A stretch of DNA of 6,133 nt from AR5 sp041497115 (GCA_041497115.1 JBGQFW010000168.1:1-6133); one strand, 5' to 3'. Shown: positions 1-6,133, numbered from the stretch's first letter. Translations and numbers: made by a program. The notes: generated from the sequence alone by a model not told the origin.

Positions 1-1
1 C

Positions 2-1621
2 GCCCGCGCGTATCGCGAGCTGATGGTGCTGGCGCCGACGACGGGGTGGGCCGACGGCGCCGCCGACCGGCTCGGCCGGCTGGCGGCGGCGGGCACGCCG
101 GTGCCGCCGCTCACGCTGACCCAGCGCGTGGAGCGCGCCGAACGGCTGCTCAAGGGCGGGGTGCCCCGCACGGCCGCCGAGGAGGCCGAGCGGATCGCCG
201 GCGAGGCGCGCGATCCCTCCATCCTCGTGCGCGCGCTGCGCGTCGTCGCCGACGGCGCCCAGCGGCTGGGCCGTCACGAGACGGCGGCGCGCGCGCTGGG
301 GCTGGCGATCCCGCGCGTGCCGCCCGATCAGCAGGCGGCGCTACGGCTGGAGGAGGCGCGGCTGTTCCTGCGCGCCGGCAAGCGCGAGCGCGCGCTGGAG
401 ATCCTGGGCCGCGTCGTGGCGGGCGGCGCCGAGGCCGACGCCGCCGAGGCGCTCTGGCTGCAGGGGCGCGCGCTCGAGGACGCGCAGCGCCCCGCCGAGG
501 CGGCGGAGGTCTATCGCACGCTGGCGGCGCGCCATCCGCGGCGCGAGGTGGCGGGCGGCGCGCTCTGGCGGCTGGGCTGGAACGCCTACCTGGCCGGGAA
601 GCCGGCCGAGGCGGCCGAGCAGTGGCGGCGTCTCGACGCCACCGCCAATCGCGCCTGGCGGCTGCCGGCGCTCTACTGGCGCGCGCGGGCCGTCGAGCAG
701 ACGGCCGGCGCGGCGGCGGCGGCCCCGCTCTACGCCCAGCTCCTGGCCGAGGCGCCGCACAGCTACTACGGCACGCTGGCGCTGCCGCGCGCCACCGTCC
801 CCGCTGCGGCCGCCCGCCCGGCGGGCGTCACGCTGCCCGCCGATCCGGGCGCGGCCGTCGCCGACGATCCCGGCTTCGCGCGGGTGGATCTGCTCCGCCG
901 CCTCGGCCTCGTCGAGGACGCGCTGGACGAGCTGGCCGACGTCGTCGAGCAGGCGGGCGGCGACACCGTGCGCCTGTACGGCTTCTCGGGCGCGTACGTG
1001 CGCGACGAGCGGTACCACATGGCGCTGCGCATCTTCCGCCGCCACTTCGCGGCGCTCGCGGTCAGCGACGATCCGGCGCTGCCGCGCGCGTTCTGGGAGA
1101 TGCTCTATCCCTTCGGCTGGCGCGGCGACGTCGTGACGGCGGCCCAGCGGGCCGGCCTCGACCCGTTCCTGGTGGCGGCCGTGGTGCGCGAGGAGTCGTC
1201 CTACTATCCGCGCGCGGTGTCCCGCACCGGCGCCCGCGGGCTCATGCAGCTGCAGCCGGCCACCGCGCGCCCGATGGTCGAGCACCGCGGCCTCGTCTTC
1301 GCCGGCGGCGAGCTGCTCGATAATCCACGGACGAACCTCGAGCTCGGCGCGAGCTTCCTGGCCGGGCTGCTGCGCGAGTTCAAGGATCCGCGGCTGGCGC
1401 TGGCCGCCTACAACGCGGGGGCGGCGCGGCTGCGGCAGTGGTGGCAGCTGCGGCGCACCGACGACCTCGAGGCCTTCGTGGAGCAGATCCCCTTCGACGA
1501 GACGCGCCTGTACGTCAAGCGCGTGATGCTGTCGTGGGAGGAGTACCGGCGGGTGTACGACGGCGGGGCGGCTGCCGCTACTTCGCCGGCGCCGCCGGCG
1601 GCGTCCGCGCGATCTCGCTGA
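2..1621 (+). CDS. Soluble lytic murein transglycosylase (Slt70-like), 5' end outside window
   Basis: Predicted periplasmic enzyme that cleaves the MurNAc-GlcNAc bond of peptidoglycan, leaving 1,6-anhydroMurNAc ends. Numbering from the ATG at 23: residues about 35-345 are Ala/Leu-rich helical pairs resembling TPRs, as in the superhelical domain of Slt proteins. Residues about 370-510 form the SLT catalytic domain. It has the REESSYYP motif with probable catalytic Glu391 (codon 1193-1195), GLMQLQP at 406-412, NPRTNLELG at 434-442, AAYNAG at 461-466 and the IPFDETRLYV stretch at 489-498. The ATG at 23 is unlikely to be the real start. The frame is open back to position 2, the preceding codons (ARAYREL) continue a TPR-like helix, and no signal peptide follows the ATG. 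The tail after residue 515 is Ala/Pro-rich and overlaps the oppositely oriented M48 gene. The family is clear; the exact subfamily is not. Confidence 0.93.
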   Translation, partial: ARAYRELMVLAPTTGWADGAADRLGRLAAAGTPVPPLTLTQRVERAERLLKGGVPRTAAEEAERIAGEARDPSILVRALRVVADGAQRLGRHETAARALGLAIPRVPPDQQAALRLEEARLFLRAGKRERALEILGRVVAGGAEADAAEALWLQGRALEDAQRPAEAAEVYRTLAARHPRREVAGGALWRLGWNAYLAGKPAEAAEQWRRLDATANRAWRLPALYWRARAVEQTAGAAAAAPLYAQLLAEAPHSYYGTLALPRATVPAAAARPAGVTLPADPGAAVADDPGFARVDLLRRLGLVEDALDELADVVEQAGGDTVRLYGFSGAYVRDERYHMALRIFRRHFAALAVSDDPALPRAFWEMLYPFGWRGDVVTAAQRAGLDPFLVAAVVREESSYYPRAVSRTGARGLMQLQPATARPMVEHRGLVFAGGELLDNPRTNLELGASFLAGLLREFKDPRLALAAYNAGAARLRQWWQLRRTDDLEAFVEQIPFDETRLYVKRVMLSWEEYRRVYDGGAAAATSPAPPAASARSR

Positions 1622-2249
1622 CCGCCTCCAGCGGCTCCAGCGCCAGGAGCCGTTCCTCGAGGTCCGGCTCCGTTGCGAGCCAGCCGCCGCGCGGGGGGCC
1701 GTTGATCTTGGCCGCCTCGCGCAGCGCATCGGCGAGGACGCGGCGCGGCGCAGCGTAGGCCATCAGCCCCAGGATGTCGGCGGCCTTGAGATCGGCCGCG
1801 ATCTCCTGATCGCGCGTGTAGGCCCGCACGACCAGGGGATTCACGATGAAATCGAGCAGGCCGGCGCCGGGGACCACCACCCCCAGCACCGTGAAACCCG
1901 CCGTCAGACCGAGCGATAGCGCGCGCCGCTGGCCGCGGTGGCCGAGCAGCTCGTGGGCGACTTCGTGGGCGACGAGCGCATCGATCACGCGCGCCGGCTG
2001 GTGTGCCAGCCCCTCCGAAAAGTAGAAGGTTGCGTCTTCGGCCGTGAACGCGCTGATGTCGCGGGTACCGATCAGGGCGAAGGAGTAGCGAGCGGGATCA
2101 TCGCCGGCGGCGGCCGCCACGCGGTAGAGCGTGGTGGCGAGCACGTGTGTCTCGTCCCGGTCGGCCGGCGGGAAGTACGCACGATCGGGCACGGTCGCGC
2201 ACCCCGCGCAGAGCAGCCCCAGGAGGGAGGCGATCAGGCCGTACCGCAT
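1578..2249 (-). CDS. M48-type zinc metalloprotease, predicted lipoprotein
   Basis: A 223-residue product. The N-terminus (MRYGLIASLLGLLCAGC) reads as a lipoprotein signal peptide with the lipidated residue at Cys17, although Cys14 occupies the -3 position where Leu is usual. HEVAH at residues 95-99 (bases 1953-1967) gives two zinc ligands and the catalytic Glu96. Glu149 in RDQEIAAD fits the third ligand of the M48 ExxAD motif. The block SAFTAEDATFYFSEGL before HEVAH matches the strand and loop that precede the metal site in M48 proteins. A hydrophobic stretch at about 113-143 lies between the two ligand motifs and could be a buried helix or membrane contact. The protein is short for M48 and has no TPR domain of the BepA kind. 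It is probably an envelope protease; the substrate is unknown. It lies 79 bp downstream of the prepilin gene on the same strand and may be co-transcribed with it. The ATG is the only reasonable start, since an in-frame TAG lies four codons upstream. Confidence 0.88.
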   Translation of the reverse strand: MRYGLIASLLGLLCAGCATVPDRAYFPPADRDETHVLATTLYRVAAAAGDDPARYSFALIGTRDISAFTAEDATFYFSEGLAHQPARVIDALVAHEVAHELLGHRGQRRALSLGLTAGFTVLGVVVPGAGLLDFIVNPLVVRAYTRDQEIAADLKAADILGLMAYAAPRRVLADALREAAKINGPPRGGWLATEPDLEERLLALEPLEAVSEIARTPPAAPAK

Positions 2250-2250
2250 G

Positions 2251-2267
2251 CCTCCATGCTACGGAGG
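2251..2267 (-). promoter_or_regulatory. Hairpin covering the Shine-Dalgarno-like sequence of the M48 gene
   Basis: In the minus-strand transcript CCUCC (2267-2263) can pair with GGAGG (2255-2251) across a 7-base loop. The GGAGG ends only one base before the ATG at 2249. It is the only Shine-Dalgarno-like sequence near that start, at an unusually short distance. If the stem forms it would hide the start region and lower translation. With a five-base-pair stem this could be chance in GC-rich DNA. Confidence 0.3.
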
Positions 2268-2287
2268 GGCGGGGGCAGAGCGGGCCG

Positions 2288-2313
2288 AAATAATAGCGAC
2301 TGCGCCCGCACTC
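2288..2313 (-). terminator. Possible weak terminator after the PilX-like gene
   Basis: On the minus strand GAGTGC (2313-2308) and GCAGTC (2303-2298) can pair with one mismatch around a GGGC loop. After two more bases comes TATTATTT (2295-2288). It starts 15 bases past the prepilin stop codon. The stem is short and imperfect and the T-run is broken, so termination would be partial at best, and read-through into the M48 gene remains possible. The same AT patch could equally be a -10 element for the M48 gene. Confidence 0.3.
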
Positions 2314-2328
2314 GGCCGGGACCTCGGG

Positions 2329-3603
2329 TTAGTCGGAGATCTCGCGGTAGGTGCCGGGGACGAGCAGGAAGCCGGGAGGCACCAGGTTCGTCAGACTCGC
2401 CTTCTGGCAGTCGAAGTTGATGAGCGAGTTGCCGGTCGTGTCGGTGTCGATGCTGGTGGCCGAGGTGTCTCGGATGTTCTGTGAGACGGCGAGGCCGAAG
2501 ATCCCGCCGGTGCCAGTACCGTTGTAGGTGAAGTCGTTGACGGCGTACACGAGCCCGTTCATCTGCATGTTGCCCGAGATCTGCAGCGAGCCGTTGACGA
2601 CGAGCAGGCCCGTGAAGTTGCCGCTGGCATCGGCGAACGGGTTGCCGTGGATGTCGAGGCTGGCCAGCGTGTTGGTGTTCGAGCCGTTCGGATCGAGATT
2701 CTGGCCGTCCGTCGTGTCGATGAAGACCACGCCGTTGGCCACCTTGTTGCTCGAGTTGAAGCTGAGGCTGCCGCTATAGGTTCCGGCCACCGCCTTGCCG
2801 CTGGCATCGGTCGCGCCGGAGAAGCCGGGACCGAAGTACGTCCCGTTCTTTATGGCCAGCAGCTTGAGCGCGGTGAGATCGCTGTTGCTGTACGTGAACT
2901 TGTCGAAGGTGCTGGACGGCTGGTTTTGCGCGGTCCCGCACGGAGCGGGGCAGCCGGGGTACGAGGCGTCGGGACCGCCGGTGACCGAACCCGAGCCACT
3001 GACGCTGGTCGAGCCCTGCGTGAAGGTGCCGGCCTTGGCGTTGCCGCCGCAGTGGCTGTCGGTATTGGTGCCGTTGATGGTCGAGCCGCCGCCGACGCTG
3101 AGCTCGCCCTTCACGCACAGCGCGCACGGGGCCTGCAGGGCGAGATTGGGTATGACGACCACCGAGGCCTGTAGCGTCCGGTGCGCCTTGGTGCGGGTGT
3201 CGGTGGCACTGTTGGTCGGCGTCCACCCCGTCGACGAGATCTGCCGGGTGTTGCGGTCGCCGGCCGGGTCGTTGATGACGGTGACGAGGAACCCGCCGGT
3301 GCCGCCGAGGGTGACGAACGTGGCGCCACCGAACGGCGTCGGCGCCGGGCTGCTCGGCAGCGGTGAGGCGAGCCCCTTCGGGTCCGTCGAATTCGTGAGC
3401 GCCCACACCCCGTACTCGAATCCGCTCTCGGCGAGCGCCCGCGCCTGGCTGACGCGCAGCTGGTTCGCGGCGATCACCGGCTCGGTCTGGGACAGCACGG
3501 CGAAGGCGAGCATGAGCGTGGTGAGCAGCACCAGCGTGATCAGCGCCAGCGGCAGCGCGACACCGCGCTCGTTCGTCAGGTGCTTCAGTGCTCTCCTGCC
3601 CAT
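2329..3603 (-). CDS. PilX-like type IV pilus minor prepilin / pilus assembly protein
   Basis: A 424-residue product counted from the ATG at 3603. The open frame continues to 3687, but 3603 is preferred: GGAGGA sits 4 bases upstream, a sigma-54 promoter lies just before it, and the extra 28 residues do not resemble a leader. The leader (14 residues, rich in Arg and Lys) ends NERG, a likely prepilin peptidase site after Gly14. A hydrophobic helix follows at about 15-38 and then ARALAESGFEYGVW at 54-67, the typical continuation in PilX/GspK-like proteins. Mature position 5 is Leu19, not the Glu of major pilins. Residues about 75-424 are Gly/Ser/Thr/Asn-rich, with six cysteines (160, 163, 185, 218, 222, 399). 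A stretch at 331-376 with alternating short hydrophobic strands and Gly/Asn turns suggests a beta-helix-like fold. Its role is probably in pilus assembly or as a tip-associated minor pilin. No other pil genes are visible nearby. The family call is good; the precise function is inferred. Confidence 0.87.
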   Translation of the reverse strand: MGRRALKHLTNERGVALPLALITLVLLTTLMLAFAVLSQTEPVIAANQLRVSQARALAESGFEYGVWALTNSTDPKGLASPLPSSPAPTPFGGATFVTLGGTGGFLVTVINDPAGDRNTRQISSTGWTPTNSATDTRTKAHRTLQASVVVIPNLALQAPCALCVKGELSVGGGSTINGTNTDSHCGGNAKAGTFTQGSTSVSGSGSVTGGPDASYPGCPAPCGTAQNQPSSTFDKFTYSNSDLTALKLLAIKNGTYFGPGFSGATDASGKAVAGTYSGSLSFNSSNKVANGVVFIDTTDGQNLDPNGSNTNTLASLDIHGNPFADASGNFTGLLVVNGSLQISGNMQMNGLVYAVNDFTYNGTGTGGIFGLAVSQNIRDTSATSIDTDTTGNSLINFDCQKASLTNLVPPGFLLVPGTYREISD

Positions 3604-3607
3604 GCCG

Positions 3608-3613
3608 TCCTCC
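3608..3613 (-). promoter_or_regulatory. Ribosome binding site that fixes the prepilin start
   Basis: The minus strand reads GGAGGA, ending 4 bases before the ATG at 3603. This is a strong Shine-Dalgarno match at a workable distance. No comparable site precedes the longer alternative start at 3687, which also lies upstream of the predicted RpoN promoter. Confidence 0.75.
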
Positions 3614-3652
3614 GGTCCCACCAGTGTAGACGAGTCGTAGTAGCCTTCGCAA

Positions 3653-3669
3653 TGCAGGGGGGGTGCCAA
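3653..3669 (-). promoter_or_regulatory. Sigma-54 (RpoN) promoter for the PilX-like gene
   Basis: Read on the minus strand, the sequence is TTGGCACCCCCCCTGCA. It matches the RpoN consensus TGGCACG-N4-TTGCA at all but two of the specified positions. The spacing is exact: GG at 3667-3666 and GC at 3655-3654 are separated by 10 bases. The predicted transcription start is near 3642, giving a leader of about 39 bases that contains the ribosome binding site before the ATG at 3603. RpoN with the activator PilR is known to drive pilin genes in Pseudomonas and related regulation exists in Myxococcus and Geobacter, so the gene context supports the call. Activity in this organism is inferred. Confidence 0.72.
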
Positions 3670-3705
3670 GCGCGGCCCCCGTCGCAACGCATAGATAGCG
3701 GGCGG

Positions 3706-3737
3706 GTGTCGGGCAGATAGTGATGCCCGCCTGACAC
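3706..3737. repeat. GTGTC inverted repeat upstream of the sigma-54 promoter
   Basis: On the + strand GTGTCGGGCA (3706-3715) is matched by its inverted copy TGCCC (3724-3728) and GACAC (3733-3737). The second arm is interrupted by four extra bases (GCCT) and the loop is 8 bases. It lies about 64-95 bases upstream of the predicted RpoN transcription start, where sigma-54 activators usually bind. GTGTC fits the (C/G)TGTC element I recall for PilR sites at the Pseudomonas pilA promoter. It also begins 10 bases past the glycosyltransferase stop codon, so it could instead be an RNA hairpin ending that transcript; no U-run follows. Both readings are inference. Confidence 0.5.
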
Positions 3738-3747
3738 TTCGGGCCGG

Positions 3748-6133
3748 TTAGGCACCAGCCCGTCGCCGCCGCTCTTCCCGGCGGAGGACCGCGCCGGTCA
3801 CGCGGGCCAGGAGCGGCCGGATCACGGGGATTCGCTGGAGGGCGTCGCCGAGCGCCTCGGCGATGCGGTGGCGGGGCGAGCGCAGTCGCTCGCGAAGCGA
3901 GGCGAGCTGCGTCTCGGCATCCTGCACGCGGCCTTGCAGCTCGGCCACGCGCATGGCGAGCGCGGCGACGTAGCGCGGGTTCGGGGTGGCGTCCGGCGGC
4001 TTCGGCGCGGCGGGGTCGTCCATCGAAGACCTCCTGGAGGCAATGACCTCCTCGTAGACGTCCAGATAGCGGCGCCACATCGTCGCGAGCGGCACGAGGG
4101 CGGCGTCGCGGCGCATGGCGCCCGCCGCGGCGTCGAGCGTGCCCGGGTCCGTCAGGATGCCGTCGAGAACGCCGAGCGTCTCGAGGGGATTGCGCACGTC
4201 GGCCACCGTCCAGCCGAGGCGGCAGCGCCGCACGCGTTCACCCTGGGCGCCGAGATCGCCGGCGATCACGGGAATGCCGGCCTCCGCGAACTCGCTGAGC
4301 GTATAGCTGAACGTCTCCGGCCACACGGCGAGCTGCAGCCCGACGTGAATCCCGTCGGCCCGGAGCCGCCGCACGATGTCCGGCGCCTCGTACGGTCCAT
4401 GGTAGACGAACCGCGATCCATCGAGGCGGCCGGCGCGGTCGCGCTCGGAGGGCGTCAGCGCGGGGTCGGGCGACGTGCCGTAGAAGTGAAAGGTCGTCTC
4501 GTCGCTGTGATTGGCGCGGAGCAGCTCCCGGAACACCGCCGCGCCCTTGTGGACGTCCAGCGCGCCCATGATCGCCACGCGGAGCTCGAGCCGGCCGTCG
4601 GCGGCCAGCGCCGGCGGCCGCCGAGCGACGGGCTCCGCGCCACCGGCGGGGGCCGCGGGTCGATGCCCGTGCTCGATCACGGCGATCGTGGCGGCGACAT
4701 CGGGGAACCGCGCGGCGACGATCTCCCGCGCGCGGACGTTGGGGACGAACAGCCGGGCGGCGCCACGCAGGAACGCGCCCATGGCCTCCTGATGCTCGGC
4801 CAGGTACGACGCCGGCTCGCCGAGCGCCTTCATGCACGCCTCCGGCGAGCGCCCCGCCCGCGCGTCGGTGCAGGCGGTGCACGGGTGGCCGTCGGGGTCG
4901 AGCAGCGTGTAGCGCGGGCAGAGCGTGTAGTAGTCGTGCAGCGTCATCACGTACGGCAGCCCCACGCCGGCGACGTCGAGCGTGTGGTGCATCAGGTGAT
5001 GCACGTGGATGAGGTCGATCCGCAGCGCGCGGCAGATGCTCGCCAGCGCGTCGCGATAGCCGGCGTCGTGACGCGGCCCATACGGCCCGATCGGCGTCGG
5101 CAAGGGAAAGCGCAGCGCGCGCAGGGGCCGGCCCGCGTAGAGCTCGTCGACGTCGAGCGTGCGGCCGTCGCTGACCAGCACGTGGCTGACGACGCCGGGA
5201 TCCTCGACCGCGGCGAGCTCGCGCGCGTGCTTCTCGGTCCCCCCGCCCCGGTGCAGCAGGTGCAGCACCCGCGTGCGAATCGTCGCGTCCTCTCCGCGAC
5301 CGGCGGCCAGCGCGCGGGACAGGTAGTCGTGGAACGGGCGCAACGGATGCGTCGCGCAGAAGCGCGCGACGTCGGCATGGTAGCCGGGATGGCGGCCGGC
5401 CATCGTTTCCAAGTGTCGGGCCAGCAGGTCGTTGGCGCGGGCGCCGAACGAGGCACGGCCCTTGTGGTAGACGAACGCGTGATCGGCGATGAGATTGACC
5501 AAGCCGGCCCGGATGGCGCGCTGGCAGAAGTCGTTCTCCTCGCCGTAGCCGTCGCCGAAGGCCTCGGCATCGAAGCCGCCCACCGCCTGCAGCGCGCGCC
5601 GCGTGATCAGCATGCAGAAGCCGACGCCGGTCGGCGCCTCGGGGAAGAGCTCCAGCGACAGGTCGGCGATCAGCGCGGCGAAGCGGTCGGCATCGTAACC
5701 GGCGGGCAACGGGTTGTCCTCGAGCGCGACCGGGACGGAGCAGATGGTGCCGTTGTTGGTCAGCGGCGTGACGGTCGCGACGTCCGGGCGGGACGCCGCG
5801 ACCGCCCGCAGGCGCTCGAGCCAGCCCGGCGTCACCACGGTGTCGGTGTTGAGGATCACCACGTCCCCGGACGCCAGCGCGAAGCCCTCGTTCACCGTGC
5901 GCACGAAGCCCCGGTTATCCGGGCGATCGATCACCACGAGGCCGGCCGCGGCCCCCCGCAGGCCCGCCAGCAGCGCCGGCACCCGCGGATCGCGGCTGCC
6001 GTCGTTGATCAGCACCAGACGGAAGGCGTCGGTCGTCTTGCGGGCGATGCTCTCGAGGCAGGCCACGGTGTCGTCGACCGCCTCGTAGATCGGCACGACC
6101 ACGTCCACCAGGCGGCGCGCCGGCGCCGCCGCC
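3748..6133 (-). CDS. Two-domain glycosyltransferase (GT2-GT4 fusion), 5' end outside window
   Basis: Numbering is from the GTG at 6108, which is probably an internal Val codon. The frame is open to the window edge (peptide AAAPARRL before VDVVVPIY), no ribosome binding site precedes the GTG, and it would start inside the first beta strand. Residues about 1-265 are a GT-A, family 2 domain: DVVVPIYEA, NDGS at 35-38, the metal-binding NTDT at 87-90, TNNGTICS at 117-124, GGFD at 177-180 and GYGEENDF at 187-194. Residues about 278-690 are a GT-B, family 4 domain. It has the GGGTEKHA loop at 288-295, HDYYTLCP at 391-398, VAIMGALDVHKG at 511-522 and an intact EX7E donor-site motif (Glu598 and Glu606 in PETFSYTLSEFAEAG). 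Residues about 716-743 predict a coiled coil, followed by a very basic tail (RREERRRRAGA). It likely transfers two sugars during O-antigen, capsule or other surface glycan synthesis at the cytoplasmic face. Sugar specificity cannot be read from the sequence. Confidence 0.92.
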   Translation of the reverse strand, partial: AAAPARRLVDVVVPIYEAVDDTVACLESIARKTTDAFRLVLINDGSRDPRVPALLAGLRGAAAGLVVIDRPDNRGFVRTVNEGFALASGDVVILNTDTVVTPGWLERLRAVAASRPDVATVTPLTNNGTICSVPVALEDNPLPAGYDADRFAALIADLSLELFPEAPTGVGFCMLITRRALQAVGGFDAEAFGDGYGEENDFCQRAIRAGLVNLIADHAFVYHKGRASFGARANDLLARHLETMAGRHPGYHADVARFCATHPLRPFHDYLSRALAAGRGEDATIRTRVLHLLHRGGGTEKHARELAAVEDPGVVSHVLVSDGRTLDVDELYAGRPLRALRFPLPTPIGPYGPRHDAGYRDALASICRALRIDLIHVHHLMHHTLDVAGVGLPYVMTLHDYYTLCPRYTLLDPDGHPCTACTDARAGRSPEACMKALGEPASYLAEHQEAMGAFLRGAARLFVPNVRAREIVAARFPDVAATIAVIEHGHRPAAPAGGAEPVARRPPALAADGRLELRVAIMGALDVHKGAAVFRELLRANHSDETTFHFYGTSPDPALTPSERDRAGRLDGSRFVYHGPYEAPDIVRRLRADGIHVGLQLAVWPETFSYTLSEFAEAGIPVIAGDLGAQGERVRRCRLGWTVADVRNPLETLGVLDGILTDPGTLDAAAGAMRRDAALVPLATMWRRYLDVYEEVIASRRSSMDDPAAPKPPDATPNPRYVAALAMRVAELQGRVQDAETQLASLRERLRSPRHRIAEALGDALQRIPVIRPLLARVTGAVLRREERRRRAGA

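Noticed and set aside
46..1323. A 425-codon open frame on the plus strand overlapping the transglycosylase in another frame
   Set aside because: Its product is almost wholly Arg, Ala and Gly, as expected of an out-of-frame reading of GC-rich DNA.
341..1729. A 462-codon open frame on the minus strand opposite the transglycosylase
   Set aside because: It is antisense to a gene with clear SLT motifs, is very rich in Arg and Ala, and has no recognisable domain. It is a by-product of high GC with few stop codons.
2290..2295. TATTAT on the minus strand as a sigma-70 -10 element for the M48 gene
   Set aside because: No acceptable -35 element lies 16-18 bases upstream (the region is CGGCCG-like), and the AT patch may equally belong to the prepilin transcript end. 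It is possible but not supported enough to list.
2795..3640. A 281-codon plus-strand frame opposite the prepilin gene
   Set aside because: It is antisense to a gene with a clear prepilin leader, and its product shows no coherent motif.
3604..3687. A 28-codon N-terminal extension of the prepilin from an ATG at 3687
   Set aside because: It includes the RpoN promoter, lacks a good ribosome binding site and would give a leader unlike those of prepilins.
3603..3748. A dedicated pilin glycosylation pair formed by the glycosyltransferase and the prepilin
   Set aside because: The glycosyltransferase resembles surface-polysaccharide enzymes, and the RpoN promoter suggests the two genes are expressed separately. 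Proximity alone does not support a functional link.
2774..4078. A 434-codon minus-strand frame spanning the end of the glycosyltransferase, the gap and part of the prepilin gene
   Set aside because: It runs out of frame across two well-supported genes and across the RpoN promoter, and has no domain signature.
6106..6108. GTG at 6108 as the true start of the glycosyltransferase
   Set aside because: It falls in the first beta strand of the GT2 domain, has no ribosome binding site, and the frame stays open to the window edge.

Overview
This is a chromosomal-type window of high-GC bacterial DNA. It holds four protein genes packed with little spacing, of which the first and last run off the window edges. 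There is no sign of an insertion sequence, prophage, CRISPR array, or rRNA or tRNA gene. The Ala/Arg/Gly-rich coding style, with long spurious open frames on every strand, and the mix of a Slt-type transglycosylase, a lipoprotein M48 peptidase and a PilX-like prepilin suggest a Gram-negative soil or sediment lineage. Candidatus Rokubacteria / Methylomirabilota or a deltaproteobacterium would fit, but this is inference from style and family mix only.

Layout, left to right. (1) Positions 2-1621, + strand: most of a Slt70-like lytic murein transglycosylase, with a helical TPR-like solenoid followed by a C-terminal SLT domain; its start lies left of the window. (2) Positions 1578-2249, - strand: a small predicted lipoprotein with an M48-type zinc-metalloprotease core (HEVAH plus EIAAD). 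It meets the transglycosylase tail to tail and overlaps it by 44 bp. (3) Positions 2329-3603, - strand: a secreted, type IV pilus-associated PilX-like prepilin with a long Ser/Thr/Asn/Gly-rich exodomain. (4) Positions 3748-6133, - strand: a large two-domain glycosyltransferase (GT2 then GT4) with a C-terminal coiled coil; its start lies right of the window.

The most informative non-coding stretch is the 144-bp gap between genes 4 and 3. It has a strong match to a sigma-54 (RpoN) promoter (TGGCAC and CTGCA with the diagnostic GG-N10-GC spacing). A GTGTC-containing inverted repeat lies 64-95 bases upstream of the predicted transcription start, and a good ribosome binding site lies just before the internal ATG at 3603. 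Together these fix the prepilin start and suggest control by an RpoN plus PilR/NtrC-like activator, as known for pilin genes in other bacteria.

Three of the products act in or on the cell envelope: peptidoglycan cleavage, lipoprotein protease and pilus component. The fourth probably builds surface glycans. They look like neighbours with a common envelope theme rather than one dedicated system. I see no convincing evidence for a wholly new system; the sigma-54 promoter arrangement and the fused glycosyltransferase deserve the most attention.
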